From Neoceratodus forsteri (taxonomy: Eukaryota; Chordata; Ceratodontiformes; Ceratodontidae), in contig CM057459.1 in NCBI GenBank assembly GCA_016271365.2, positions 487,953,501 through 488,017,500 of the forward strand: a DNA stretch of 64,000 nt, read 5' to 3'. The notes below the pieces were generated by a model that was not told the DNA's origin, did no database searches, and saw only the letters and a program-made list of their open reading frames with translations. Position 1 is the first letter of the stretch. Each line of letters begins with the position of its first letter. Both the position numbers and the translations under genes were made by a program. Below, piece by piece: positions 1 through 11,584 of the stretch.

Positions 1-1130
1 CCTGGGATGTATGCTATCTGGTCCCATTGCCTTGTCCACCCTGAGCTTAGCAAGCTTTTGTAGGACCCTTTCTTTTGTGAAGGGAGTAGTGCTCACCTCC
101 TTCCCCCCGTGTCCATGGTGCTGAGCTGTGGGCTCTGCCATACCTTCTCTTCAATTAAATACTAAGCAAAAGTATCTATTTAGGATAGATGCTTTACAGG
201 TACTCCTCCTCACATGCCCCTTTTTTCTTCTCAGCTTATACACCCCCTCTGGACTTTCTCCTTCACTAATGTATCTACAGAAAGTCTTGTCACCTTCTTT
301 ACTGTCCATGCTAGTGTTTCTCAGTTTGGGACTTGCCTGCCTTACTGCCTTCCCTGCTTCCTTAGGGCAGTTTGGTATGCCTCCCTATTTTCATCCCGCT
401 GTGTTCCTTTATATTTCCTGAAGGCCAGCCTTTTGGCTCCGACCTTTTCTGCTACTGTATTGGAGAACCAAAGTGGTTTCTTCTTCTTTGCACTTCCTTT
501 TCTGTCTAACACAATGGGATGTTGCTTCAAGTATTGCATCCTTAATGCTTGCCCACTCTGCCTGTACCCCCTCACCTGTATTTCTTTTTGCCAGGGCTAG
601 CTTAACTCTGTTGGCCATCTTATCAAAGTCAGCTCCTCTGTAATCCCATATTTTTGCCTTGGAATGGGATGATTTAGTTGTAGTGGCCAAATTGAACCAT
701 ACCATGTGATGGTCACTGACCCCCAGGTGACCTTCTACCTGGAGATCTGTGATTCATTCCCTGTTAGTCAGTACTAGATCTAGGATAGCCCTGTCTCTTG
801 TGGGTTGTTGTACCAGTTGTTTAAGGCCCTCCCCCTGCAGGGAATCCACCATGTGTCTAGTTCTGGCAGATGTTCCTGCTGGTATTGACCAATCTGTGTC
901 TGGCATGTTGAAGTTTCCCATTATCAGAACCTCCCCTTTAGCTGTCATGTTTTGTATATCTTCTAACAGTAATGTGTCTATGTCCCCCCCCTGGTCTGGG
1001 GGCCTGTAGACAACCCCAGTTATTATGGCTGTCCCATTTCCTGTTTCCAGGGTGACCCACAGTTCTTCTGGCTCCCTATGTGTATTCTGAATTTCTGTAG
1101 CTTTGATATTTTCATTGACATACATTGTTT
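1..1130 (-). mobile_element. CR1-like LINE fragment: endonuclease, linker and start of RT
   Basis: Read on the minus strand, the fragment runs from an APE-type endonuclease (754-1125), through the basic linker that precedes RT in CR1 elements (about 342-705), to the first RT block near base 1. That block translates as KLRVDKAMGPDSIHPR, the usual 'K(A/P)PGPDGIHPR' entry of CR1-group RTs. The rest of the element lies beyond the window edge. Reading frame changes several times, so the copy is dead. The 5' end is abrupt near 1130, consistent with 5' truncation. CR1-group assignment is firm; the subfamily is not known. Confidence 0.85.
754..1125 (-). pseudogene. LINE APE-type endonuclease fragment
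   Basis: The 123-codon frame shows the central and C-terminal part of an APE endonuclease. It has a VVYRPPDQGGD block, then MGNFNMPDTDW, then a block ending LDLVLTNRE. In this family the second block normally reads GDFN, where the Asp is catalytic. Here it reads GNFN, so the nuclease would be expected to be inactive. It sits directly upstream (on the minus strand) of the linker frame at 409-705. This is part of a decayed LINE, not a host gene. Confidence 0.85.
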
Positions 1131-1650
1131 TGTATTGGTAGTATTGATAGTGTCCTGCTATTAGACACCCTGGGAGTGAACTGTCATTACTGTAGTCCCC
1201 TCACAAACCCTGCTGTTTTGGTGAGAACATGCTGCTGGACTTTGGACTGGCAGGAGTATCTGCCATTTAAACCTAACAGCACTGAGCTGTTATTACTTTT
1301 TTCAGTGAATTTTGGACTAAGCTCTGAATAGAAACGTTATTAACTCTGCCTGGCAGCACTCAAATTTCTCTCCTGGCAACAGAAAAATGTGCTGAGGGCT
1401 TATTAGTTTTGTAAGGGGGGAGGTGGTTGAAAAGTATTGTTTTAGTACTCGGGGTTGTTGTAGTTGTTGGGTGGGTGAGTAGGTGTGGAGTGTTTGGTTA
1501 GTTAGATTTGTTTTGCATTAGTTAGGTTATATGTGAGCTGTAATTGCATTTTATTGTGGTTTTATAAGGAGTGGAGTAATGCCAGCTTCTCTGGATTTTA
1601 ATAAGAAGGCATTAGTAGTCGAGCTGGTCTTTCAGGATGTGCCGGGGCCC
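1131..1650. other. unassigned spacer between two LINEs
   Basis: No coding frame with family resemblance was found. The middle (about 1420-1560) is rich in TG/GT and TTAG-like words. It may be leader sequence of the L2 copy that follows, but nothing shows this directly. Confidence 0.4.
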
Positions 1651-1883
1651 TAGATCTTCGTGAAATACCTACAATGCATCTCAGCTGCTTGACCTCTGTC
1701 CTTTGCTGACTTCCCTGTGTCAGCTATGTCTGTGAAGCACTGTTGGGAGGTCAGCATTACCAGGGAATGCGGAGGTTGGTAGTGGCAGGGTGCTGTGGGC
1801 TCAGCAGATGTGAGAGATGTTGGGGTGGTTAGTGCAGGAGACGTCCTGGGCTTAGACAGAGCCTAGATAGAGGCCAGACATGT

Positions 1884-2434
1884 TTGATCTCAGCCCCCAG
1901 GGTTCCCACCAGACCGAGTGGGCTGGTAGCCAGAGGGGCTGCAATGTCTACAAGTCCCCTGCAGGCAGTGTTGTGCAATGCCAGATTGATGAGGAACAAG
2001 ACCACAATTATGACAGAATTGATTTCCTCAGTTGATCTGGCAGGCATCACATATACCTGGTTGGGTGATGATGCTGGGCTGGTTTTGGAGGCAGCTGTCC
2101 CCGTTGGGTACTCTGTGGTGCACTGCCCGTGGCGGAAACTCAGGGGTGGGGAAAGGTCATCTGTTTTAGATCTGACCTGGGTTTCACAGTGCACCCGGTG
2201 GGGATGACCAGGTCATTTGAATGTGTGGTGGTGCATGGGGGTCCGGGCGTAGGTTGCAGGATTCTCTTTATTTACCGGCCTCCGGGGCTGGGGGGAAATT
2301 TCCTGCAGGAGGTTGCGGGCTTTGTCATCGATACGGTGTTGAAGTCCCCCAGATGTTTAGTTCTGGGGGATTTCAATGCCTGGGTCAATAAGGAATCCTC
2401 ACAGTTTGATTTGTACCTCCTCCAGTTGATGTAA
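1884..2434 (+). pseudogene. L2 endonuclease domain, two overlapping frames
   Basis: Frame one (1884-2207) opens with LQAVLCNARLMRNK, the LNARS/N-R-L block near the N terminus of LINE APE nucleases. It later carries TYTWLGDDAG, the degenerate counterpart of the usual 'TETWL' block. A frameshift near 2150 moves the reading to a second frame (2129-2434) with FIYRPPG and LVLGDFNAW, both standard nuclease blocks. A stop at 2432 ends that frame, but the same frame continues to a recognisable SDHCMVKFSV near 2552. The domain is almost complete but disabled by one frameshift and one stop. Confidence 0.85.
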
Positions 2435-3495
2435 TCACTGGGTCTGTCGCAAGTAGTTACTTCCGCAACCCATCACCACGACCACACTCTGGACCTGGTG
2501 TTCTCAATGAGGTTTGAGAAAAATAAAGTTGAGGTTGATCAGGCTGTATGGTCTGATCATTGCATGGTGAAATTCTCAGTTGGGGCCCCACTGAGAGTCC
2601 TTTCCCTGCCGAGATGGTCAGCTATTGCCCTTTAAGGGGATTGTCCCCAGAGGGACTATTGGCAGTAGCTGATCTGTCTAGTGTAGTCGTTGCATGTGCA
2701 GTAGGTATTGACAAAGTGGTCGCCGCGTATAATAAGGCGCTTTCCTAGGCACTCGATACCCTCACACCGGTCTGTGTACAACCCAGATCCTCTCACTTGA
2801 GATCTTTGTGGTTTGATGGGGATCTCAAGGTGATGAAGATCAGGGGTCAGAAGTAGGAGCCTTGCTCGCGGTGGACCTGGTTGGCTGTGGACAAGGTGGC
2901 CCTGCATGCCCATTATTCTGATTACCAGGGGGAAATCAACCGTAAGAAGGCTAGGTTCCTGTCCAGGAAGATTGCTGCTGGGAAGAACTGACCAGCTCAG
3001 CTTTTTTGGACTGTTGACAGACTTCTTCATCTTACTTGTCTGAAGCTGAAAAAGCCTTTTCAATTGCTGTATGTGATGAGTTTGCTCAGTTCTTCTCAGA
3101 CAGAGTGTCTGCTATCCATCAAGGGATCCCATCAGCAAGCCACATTGTGACTCACAGTGATTGTCTTGGGTGGAACAGAGGTGATCCACCTCTCTGGGAT
3201 GAGTTTAAACTGGTGAATGTAGCCTAGGTCACTGAGGTCACCTCAAAGCTGAAGCACATGTATTGTAAACTGGACCCGGCTCCAACTTGTTTCTTTATGA
3301 GATGTGTTGGTTCCATTGGCCCAGTGTTTGCCAGGATTGTCTGGTGCTTGTTGTCAGAGGGGGTCTTTCCAGAAGCCTTGAAAGAGGTCCTGGTGAGGCC
3401 CTCTTCTGAAGAAGTCATCTATCGACCCTGATATCCTGGCGAATTACCGTCCAATCTCCATCCTTCTCTTTCTACGTAAGGTTGTTGAGAAAATT

Positions 3496-3924
3496 GTGGG
3501 GCAGCAGTTCGAGGAAAACCTCGTATCCTTTGATATCTATGAGTCACTCCAGTCAGGTTTCAGACCCAGGCATAGCACTGAAACGGCATTAGTTAGGGTG
3601 CACAATGTCCTCCTCAGGTCTAGAGATAGAGACAGGTCAATTCTTGTTCTTCTTGATCTTTCTTCAGCTTTTGACACTATAGATCATATCGTGCTTCTTG
3701 ATCACCTTAGAGAGTACTGTGGACTCACCAGCACTGTCATCAGATGGTTTGAGTCCTATCTCTCTGGCAGAAAGCTGCGGGTGGTGATGTGGAATTTCTC
3801 CTCCTCCTCCTCCCCCCGATGCTTCTGCCATGTAGATTACCTCAGGGGTCTATCTTGTCACCAATGTTATTTGCAGTGTATATGCTGCCCCTTGGACAGC
3901 TCTACAATAGGCGGTGCAGTGTGA
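3496..3924 (+). pseudogene. L2 reverse transcriptase, palm and fingers part
   Basis: The 142-codon frame holds SGFRPRHSTETAL (RT block 2) and LDLSSAFDTIDH (block 3, with its catalytic Asp). It also contains a WFESYLSGR block. A frameshift at about 3800 passes reading to 3789-4019, which has PQGSILSPMLFAVY and the YADDTQLYL catalytic block. A stop at the junction with 4032 separates the next piece. All catalytic aspartates are still present, so the copy died by frameshift rather than by active-site change. Confidence 0.9.
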
Positions 3925-4031
3925 GTTTTCACTGTTATGCAGATGATACCCAACTGTACCTGTCCTTTGCCCTTGGAACACCCAACATTGTGGAAGTGCT
4001 TAGCAACTGCCTAGCCTAGATCAATGATTGG

Positions 4032-4801
4032 ATGTCCTCCAGCTGGTTGCAACTGAACCCGGATAAGGGGGAGGTCCTAGTGATTGAGCCTGGACAAGGG
4101 CGCAATGGGAGTGCCTCTGATGTGGTCACTGGTTTATTCCTGGGATCTACATCATTGATGGCCTCCTCTAGGGTGCAAAATCTTGGCGAGATCCTGAATG
4201 ACAGACTGACACTTGAAGTGCAGGTGTCAGCCAAAGTCCAAAGTGTTTTTTATCACTTGAGGAACACTGACAGGATCAAACTCCTAGTTCCACACTAGTT
4301 CCTAGTTCCACACTGGTGCATACCTTTGTGACATCCAGAATGGCTTACTGTAATGCTCTCTACTTCAGGGTCTCTGGAGATACCCTTCACCAGCTGCAGC
4401 TGGTGCAGAATGCAGCTGCCAGGTTACTGACTGGCCTTTCTAGGTCTAGCTATGTGACCCCTGTGCTGTGTGCTCTGCACTTGCTGCTGGTTAGATGAAG
4501 GGTTATCTTCAAGGTGAGTTTACTCACTTATAGGGCCCCACATGGACTAGACCCTGGCTACCTGGCTGATCTTCTGCAACCTGCCACCTCAGTCCACTCC
4601 CTCTTCTTCTCGACCAGGGGCCTCCTTGAAGTTCCTAGGACCAGATTAAGAACTTCCAGCGACTGTGCTTTTAGTGTCACCAGACCAGTCCTATGGAACT
4701 CCTTTCCAGCTGCTCTCAGGGAGGCCTCGTCAGTTCAGAGGTTCAAGAGTGGTCTAAAGGCCTACTTATTTTCCATGGCCTTCCCTGATGTAGTGATCTG
4801 A
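4032..4801 (+). pseudogene. L2 reverse transcriptase C-terminal region
   Basis: Three frame pieces (4032-4298, 4316-4498, 4514-4801) cover the region after the RT active site. Landmarks are SSWLQLNPDKGEVLVI, then a block around YCNALYF and LQLVQNAAARLLTG. The final part has DPGYLADLLQP, VLWNSFPAALREASS and FKSGLKAYLF. The last blocks are the usual end of L2-group ORFs. A short repeated 'CCTAGTTCCACACT' at 4283-4312 marks a small duplication that breaks the frame. Confidence 0.88.
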
Positions 4802-5591
4802 CCAGCCCTAAGAAATTGCTAGTGTTAATATTGTATCTCATGTTTTATTGTTATATTTGTTCTGTTTTATTTATGATATGTGGTTTTATCTAATACACTG
4901 CCTGTTTTGTATATAAGGTGCCCAGAGCCTCTGGGATTGGGCACCATATAAATAAACCTTGCCTTGCCTTGTTCTGGATACTTAGTCTATGGCAAAAGGC
5001 TATTGTCTCTGCTAAGCCTATAAAGCTTTGAAATTAAATTCCCTTCTTTGTCACCATCTAATAACCTGGAACAGAGAACCAGTAGTGGGTGAATATCAGT
5101 CTTCCCGAATTGTCCCTGCCTCTGGCCCATGGATAAATAGTGTCATACCTGCAGGTAGCAGTAAAAATCTCTATGAGGTAAGTTGAATTCTTTTTTAGTT
5201 TATAGTTGTTTGAAACTTTTTATTTTGTTTCCCAAGAAGTGACCCATTTTAATCAAGCTCTTTTCCCACCTGACAAAAACAGTATTAGTTCTCCCAGGGG
5301 CAAAGTCCCTACAGGCCCTTATCCTAGTAAGGCCACTAGCATCCCCCTTTATTATTAACATTTGTAACATTTCCCCTCCAGGTCAATTAAAGGGTTTTGA
5401 GCCATGAGGAGGGCAGGGCATTTATAACTCTTAACTTGAGTCTATTAAATAGTAGATCTGGTATTTGCACCAGGCCTAAACAGTCCTGTTCTATCATTAC
5501 CCATGCTAAATTCAGGCCAGTGTTTTTTTAGGCCACTATATATTGTAACTTAGCTGCTCTATAGTAAGCTGTAATATCTGGGACCCCTAGT

Positions 5592-6585
5592 TCACCCTTG
5601 CCCTTCTTCATGCGTAGTGCATTCCACTTCACTCATGATTTCCTGCCTCCCCATATGAACTTCAGCAGAGTTTTGTGAACTGTCCCCAAAAGTATTTGTG
5701 GGGGCATATGGGCAAGAAGTCAAATTAAAAAGTATGTGTGGGAAGATATTCATCCTCACCATTTCTGTATGGACCATTAATGAGAGCGGTAAGGCCAACC
5801 ATCTAGCACATTCCTGCTTGATATCTTCCAACAGCTTATAGTAATTTACCTGGTAAAGTGTACTCAGATCCAAGGTGATATGCACCCCTAAATATTTAAA
5901 GCCTTCAACTGACCATTTAAGTTTTGTGAGGTGTTTAATTTCTGATGTGGCTATGGCTCCTAGTAACATTATTTTGGATTTGGATTCATTAATTTTGAAC
6001 CCTGTAACTTCTCCATATTCACTTAAAAGGGAGAGTGCTTTGGGAAGAGTCCTAACTGGGTCTTGTAGATAAAGGAGCGTATTGCTGGCATTCAAAGAGA
6101 TGCGGTTTTCTACCGACCCAATTTTAATACTCTCAATATCAGGGCTGGTTCTGAATGCCACTGCAAGAGGCTTTATACTGAGAGAGAAAAAAGAGGGATG
6201 AGAGGGGGAAGCCCTGCCTCACCTCCTTCTGTATTGGAAAGGAGGCAGATAGAACCCCATTAAGTCGAATCTTTGCTGATGGATTTATATATATGGTGCC
6301 AACCCCAAACCGAAACTTCTCCCCAAAATGAAATTTGAGTAGCACTGCTTCTAGAAACACCCAGTCTAGGTGGTCAAAAGCCTTTACGGCATTGAGTGCC
6401 ACAACCCCCTGTCTCGCCAGCAGGCTGCTATGAACATGTGCCATGATAGTCAGGAGCCGGTGTATGTTGTCATGCAAGTGATGTACTGGTATGAACACAG
6501 ACTGATTTGGGTGGGCCAGTTGTGCGAATACTTGCTGTAGCCAATTGGCGATCATCCTGGCAAAGATTTTGGCATTCAACTTCAA
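5592..6585 (-). pseudogene. L1 ORF2 reverse transcriptase, two frames
   Basis: The first frame (6139-6585) carries AKIFARMIANWL, HPNQSVFIPVHHLHDNIHRL, NAVKAFDHLDWVFLEAVL and the VRQGFPLSSLFF block. The second frame (5592-6161) has IKIGSVENRISLNASNTLLY, in which the normal YADD is NASN, then GFKINESKSKIM and a YLGVHIT block. Loss of both catalytic aspartates shows it is inactive. The two frames overlap near 6150, where one indel separates them. Confidence 0.88.
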
Positions 6586-6885
6586 CAGGGAAATTGATCT
6601 AAAGCCACCACAAGTAGTAGTGTCCTTGCCCAGTTTTGGTATTACTGAAATTAGGGCTCTCCTCCAGGTGTCAGGAATTGCTGCCTGTAAGTGTCACTCA
6701 TTGCAAGCCTGCATAAGAACAGGAGCCAGCTGTGTGTAGAACTTCTGGTAGAATTCTGCCACAAAGCCATCTGGACCTGGAACCTTGTTATGCTTTTGTT
6801 CTTTGATTACATATTCAGTCTCTTCCTGGGTAAATGGTCTGTCAATGGCTTGAGCCAGTTCTGGGGTCCGTTGTGGCAGATCCAC

Positions 6886-7160
6886 CACTGGTTGTCGACA
6901 AAATTTTTGCGAACGACCAGACAGCGAAACCAGCAGGCCGACCACATTTTGCAGTAGGCTGCCGGTTTCGTATTAAACCACGCAGGGAGCTTCACCCCCC
7001 TCTTAGGATTGTCAGCTCCGAGTCGGAGCTGATTCGGCGGGGGTGCAGGACCCCCGACAGGCAGTGCTGGGTTCCAGCAGGTTCCCTACAGTGACATGGT
7101 GCTGTTGTCACTGTAGGGGACTGCACTGTTGAAATGTCACTGAAAGTGTGGTGTACCAAC
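6886..7160. mobile_element. CpG-rich structured insert with three perfect hairpins, inside L1
   Basis: This 275-bp segment splits the L1 ORF2. The residues DLPQ (minus strand) appear on both sides, because TGTGGCAGATCCAC (6872-6885) is repeated as TGTGGCAAGTCCAC (7161-7174). This is a 14-bp target-site duplication with two differences. The insert is richer in CpG and GC than its surroundings. It contains three hairpins in a row: 9-bp arms with a 1-nt loop (7012-7030), 7-bp arms with a 5-nt loop (7038-7056), and 13-bp arms with a 9-nt loop (7084-7118). No terminal inverted repeats or A-tail were recognised. The family is unknown to me. Confidence 0.6.
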
Positions 7161-7520
7161 TGTGGCAAGTCCACTTTGTCTAAAAACCTCTGCATTCACT
7201 CTACCTTCCCTGTCTTGGATTCTGGAGTATAGAGATTGGTGTAGACTGCTTTAAAAATGTCCACTATTTTGCTAGGTCTAGTATCTGTGTAGGAGTCTTC
7301 TGGATTTTTCTTTATAGCTGGGACATATCTATCCACCATCCATTTTCATAGATGGTATGCAAGGAGACAGCCTGCTCTGTTTCCCCCTTGTAGTGTTTTT
7401 TGTAATACAAACCATAAATCATTTACCATTTTGGCCTTAAGAATATTCTCTAATTCTGCCTTCATTTTGATTAGCTGTCCTATGAGTTCATAGTATCCGC
7501 CTGATTTAAGTTTATTCTCT

Positions 7521-7958
7521 AAGGCCCTGTACACATTACAACTGAAGATTTATACCGTTTTGAATAACGGTTTCAAAACGTTTTCAAACTCACCACAGAA
7601 GCCCATCCACATTACTGTTCACCGAGTTTGAACTCAATTGTAACACGGTAAACTCCCGTCTGCATCAGCAGCGAGTAACGTTTTTAAACCCAGTAATTTT
7701 CCGCGTTTGTAGCACTGTTATGTTGACACCATAATAGGCTGAAAATCGCACGCCCGTCCACACCACAAGGTAACATGCTTTCCTCCTTCAAACCATTTTT
7801 AAAAACGGACTTGAGACTAGCTCGCAGCAGAGTTTAGGCATGGTTTCTTAACACGCTTTGAAACCATGCTTAAATGCAGATGGGCGCCGTGTTTGCGCTA
7901 GTTAAAACGTGTTAAGCACCTTAAAACGTTTTAACTAGCCTGATGTGTACAGGGCCTA
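7521..7958. mobile_element. hAT-like MITE inserted in L1
   Basis: A 438-bp element with terminal inverted repeats. The left end reads AAGGCCCTGTACACAT, and the reverse complement of the right end reads TAGGCCCTGTACACAT. It is flanked by ATTCTCT on both sides (7514-7520 and 7959-7965), a duplication of 7 bp or, allowing one mismatch, 8 bp. TIR form and duplication size point to hAT. The interior is full of AAACG/CGTTT words and has no coding frame, so it is non-autonomous. Removing it restores the L1 linker region. Confidence 0.8.
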
Positions 7959-8497
7959 ATTCTCTTATTCTCTACTCCGGGTTTTTCTGTTTAGTATTAT
8001 GTAATTCTATTCTTGTAAATGGCCTATGACATAGCCTCCCCTCTAAATAAAACTTTCAAATCATCCCAGAAAATTTAATGTGCGAGACAGAACCTGGGTT
8101 TTCTTTTATGTGATTGGTAATAGCCTCTTTTACCGTATTGATGAACAGTCATCTCAAAACAGCTCCACATTAAACTGCCATACTGACTGTTTGTCAGATG
8201 GCCCAAAATCAGTAGTCACACTAACTTTCGCATGGTCTGATAAGTAAATCAGATAAATATCCAGATCTTTAATTGTGGGTCCCCAAACTTTTTGAGTGTA
8301 GAACCGGTCAATACGGGAGTAACTACTTGGGCATGTGAATAAAAGGTATAGTTCTGACTGGATGGATACTGTTTCCTCCATACATCCACCAACCCAGCTG
8401 CCTCTTTCTCAGTGTCTTAAGTAAGTTAGACTCTGTTTTAGGACATTGCCATGACTCTGGAAACCAACTGAGAACTGGGTTCTCCATACAGTTCCAC

Positions 8498-8932
8498 TCA
8501 ACCTCCCCCCCCCCCAATAAGGATCTGCCCTTCTGGGAGTGTGACAAACCTACCAAACACCTGTCTGAAGAACTGCAGTACTTGCAGCATCCGCCCATAT
8601 ACATTAACAACATGCAATAGATGGCCCGCTATCTTGCCTGAGAGGATTGCTATTCTACCCTCTTGATTCATATAACTCACAGTTATTTTGAAAGGCAGAC
8701 CTTTTTTCACTCCAATAGCCACCTTAGATTTCTTAGCAGAAGGATGTGAAGAGGCTATTACCTTCCCAAACCAGTTTCTATAAAGCTTACTATGCTCCTC
8801 TGGAGATAGATGCTTTCCCTGAAATAGACCTATATCACAGTGGGCCCTAGCTAGATCTTGCAACACATTGTATCTTTTCACAAAAGAATTAATCCCTTTT
8901 ATGTCAAGGGATATGACTTTATGCAACCCCAT
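8498..8932 (-). pseudogene. L1 ORF2 N-terminal APE endonuclease
   Basis: The 144-codon frame starts MGLHKVISLDIKGINSFVKR, matching the 'SxNVRGLNSPxKR' start of Tx1-type endonucleases, so this ATG is a plausible ORF2 start. An LFQGKHLS block stands where 'LQETHL' is usual. HVVNVYGRM stands for the 'VNVYAPN' block. The frame ends in a homopolymer (C run at 8503-8515 on the plus strand) that reads as five glycines where 'LGGDFN' is expected. Run slippage there probably shifted the frame. The C-terminal part (SRIDRFYTQ ... YLSDHAKVSVT) continues at 8154-8381. Confidence 0.87.
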
Positions 8933-8939
8933 TATGTTA

Positions 8940-10490
8940 GGAATTCAGCCTGAGCAATAACCCTTGGAACCCAGAACATTTTCCTAGGAACCACACATAG
9001 CAATCCCTAAGTTAGCCTGTTTATCCATGTGTGGTCACCCAAAAGCTCATTTAACTCACAGTTCCATGGAATCGGCTTCGCTAGTGCTTTCTTAACCTCC
9101 TATATCCAGTAATAACATATGGACCCTCCACCCCTGGCCCCTGAAATCTCATACCAAATATTAGCATAATAACATTGTGTACAGTAAACTGTAACCCTTA
9201 AACAGAACAAAGCACAAACTGTGCAACAGGACTCAATGTTTAAAAATACTAAGTCTTGTGCGAGGGGACTATCCCTCTGCCTTGGAGCTGGGATCCCCAT
9301 TTGGGAGACCAGTCACATTGACCCATTAAATGACTGAGTGAACATTCACATTGCAGTGGCATGTTCTCCAAGATAAAAGACCAGAAGTTCTAGAGGTTGA
9401 GAAGGGGAGATGCCCCTGTGATGTACAGTAAGATTCTCCGCTTATCTGGCTCTCCAGTGTAACAGGTAAATACTGTAAACAACTGTACATCCAGTGTATG
9501 AAATCAACAAACATAATAAATGATAGTCTGAAAATACTCCCTGCAACAATTAAGTATTTAGTCCTCCTCTCCTTTCTCCCTCCCCCCTCGAGGCTCTCGA
9601 CCTGCAAATAAAAACATTGTCAGTTCTTTTGTTGATTAGAAAACCCACTGATTAAGTGGTAAGTCTTTAATAACAAAAAGATTGTCATGTCTGATTCCTT
9701 GCCCATTGGTCTCTTATCTAGAAATAATCAGTTTGATGCACAAAATAGGTGGGAGAGAGGGAGGTACAACAGATTTCTCCCCTCTCTGTTTCAAAGCACA
9801 GCTCCTAGTCTGTCCAGACCAACAAAGAGACTGGCTACATGTCAATGTAACTTCAGGAAAAGTGGGAATACATGATCAAATGGGCTTCTCCATTGAAGCC
9901 CTGCTGAGCATGCCATTTCTGGAAGTCTGTCCCATTATCCTTCTCTAACAAAATGTCCCATCTCATCATTAAACAAGCTGCTGCCCACTGTCAATTCAGC
10001 TACAAAATGTTAAGACATCCGGGTGAATTATTTGTTTACTGGCTTTGGGTACAGTCTGTTTGGGGACCCTCCATAAGGGCATTTACAGTTTGGCAAAGTA
10101 GTTTGTTCACTGGGGAGGGCCCACCAAAATTGCAGTTTGTAGTGATCAGAGGTGAAAAGCCAATGGGAGGGTCTGCTTAGTTTATCTCACCACAGATCAG
10201 TTGTGTCATTACTACAGATTCAAGCTGCCGTGAGGCACTGATGCATGGTAGGCGCTGCGAAAGCTTCCAGCTTAATTGTGCATGTCACTGACTTTGTGTG
10301 AATTGGTCCTTTGAAAATAAGACCAAACTAATACTGCTACAAAGAGGGTCAAGTAATACTTTTTTTGAAACTATAATAAGTTCTGCAAAATAGTCAGTTG
10401 TGCCCCGAGGTAGCTGCCTGAAACTAAGGGGAGGAGACTTTTGACTCGGGGGTTGCTTCGGCCATCACATAGCAACTTTTGAACAAGGCT
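8940..10490. other. inter-ORF region of the L1, content uncertain
   Basis: About 1.5 kb lies between the ORF2 start and the ORF1 tail, longer than the short inter-ORF gap usual in L1 elements. It probably contains an older insertion or an ORF1 extension decayed beyond recognition. No terminal repeats or protein resemblance were seen. Confidence 0.35.
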
Positions 10491-10521
10491 GAATGAAGAT
10501 CTTACCTATGAGGTTGAATGC

Positions 10522-11584
10522 TCATGATTTTAGGTCGCCTTTCAGGGTTTTGCAGAAATTTAATACCCATTTGTATAGCTGCACATCTGATCCAGTGCTT
10601 CTCTTCTTGCCAGTTGCCACTGCTTTATTATTGTACTCCCAGGAGAGCTGCAGTATGGACTGTTCGATTGTTTCTTGCTGCAGATTTAGAAGAGGGATCC
10701 CAAGCTTTTGGAGTGGCTTAGCTGCCTGCACTAATAATTCGTACATTTTCTGTCCATCCTCCTATTGCACCAGTAACTTAGCCGGATACCTCAGCTATGC
10801 TCAAATGTTTTTTCTTTCAGTAGCTTTATGACTGCCAAGACTTGCTTGCGTTTCTGCATTGTGGCATTAGGATAGTCTTGGTTAATATATATTTATTTCC
10901 CATCCAAATTTAAGTCTCGTTTTCCCCATACTTTTCTCAGGACCATTTATTTTACTGGGAACCAATTGAACTTAAGCATTGAATGAGGAGGGCTCCGTTC
11001 TTCACCTTCAGCCCCAAAGATCTGTGTGCTCTCTCTAAATTCAGCAGTTCTGTGTTTGGAATATCTAACTCTTTGCGAAGCTAAGTCTACATAAATGCTA
11101 TTGCATCTAGCTGTTTGCAGCCTTCAGGGAAGTCAAAATTATGTACATTTCTCCTCTGGCCATGTGCTGCAGCATCTGCTGCTCGTCTTGTGAGTTCTCT
11201 TTCCCTCTTCATGAGGTAAAGAATTGCATGACTGAGCCACGTGGAGTCCTCTTGAACATCATTCAGACATGATTCCACCTCTGTTGTCCATCGCTCTGGT
11301 TGCTTCATTTCCTTTTTAATGTCCTTAACGTTAGCATCTATTCGGTGAAGCATTTTCATAATATTTGTAGATGTAGACCTGCTGTGAATCGAGCTACTGC
11401 GAAAGGCCATGTCTTCTTCCTCTTCGGTGGACCTGGCTACTGACTCCAAGGCCCTTGAAGATGAAATACTGACACTACAGTCCAGCCTGGATCCATAATG
11501 GTTGTTGGCCCTGGGGCAGACTCTGCCCCTCAAATTAGTTGTTTGACTCATGGCGGATCTTGCTGGGGTAAGTTGTAAACCCAA
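10522..11584 (-). pseudogene. L1 ORF1-like coiled-coil protein remnant
   Basis: The 5' frame (11087-11584) has a serine-rich leader, then a helical segment with IDANVKDIKKEMKQPERW and ESCLNDVQED, and then QRRNVHNFDFPEG. The last block resembles 'RRNNIRIVGLPEG', a hallmark of L1 ORF1 proteins just after the coiled coil. On the same strand at 10840-10980, after a frame change, come VWGKRDLNLDGK and INQDYPNATMQKRK, matching the ORF1 C-terminal nucleic-acid-binding region ('PDFSPETQKRR'). The frame at 10522-10746 is a possible tail with no clear family match. ORF1 proteins bind LINE RNA as trimers; this copy is broken. Confidence 0.7.

Larger units (their letters stand above)
1650..4975 (+). mobile_element. 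L2-like LINE, nearly complete but frameshifted
   Basis: Domains run in the order expected for an L2-group LINE. APE endonuclease lies at about 1950-2590, a linker at 2600-3430, RT at about 3430-4020, and a C-terminal RT/thumb region to 4801. The AT-rich 3' end then gives a 'GCCTCTGGGATTGGGCACC' motif near 4926-4945, followed by an AAATAAA and (CCTTG)n tail. The endonuclease has GDFN at 2366-2377 and SDH at 2552-2560. RT has an intact YADD at 3936-3947. The frame changes at least five times, so it is not functional. Its tail abuts the minus-strand L1 at about 4978, suggesting it landed beside or inside that element. The 5' boundary is a guess. Confidence 0.88.
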
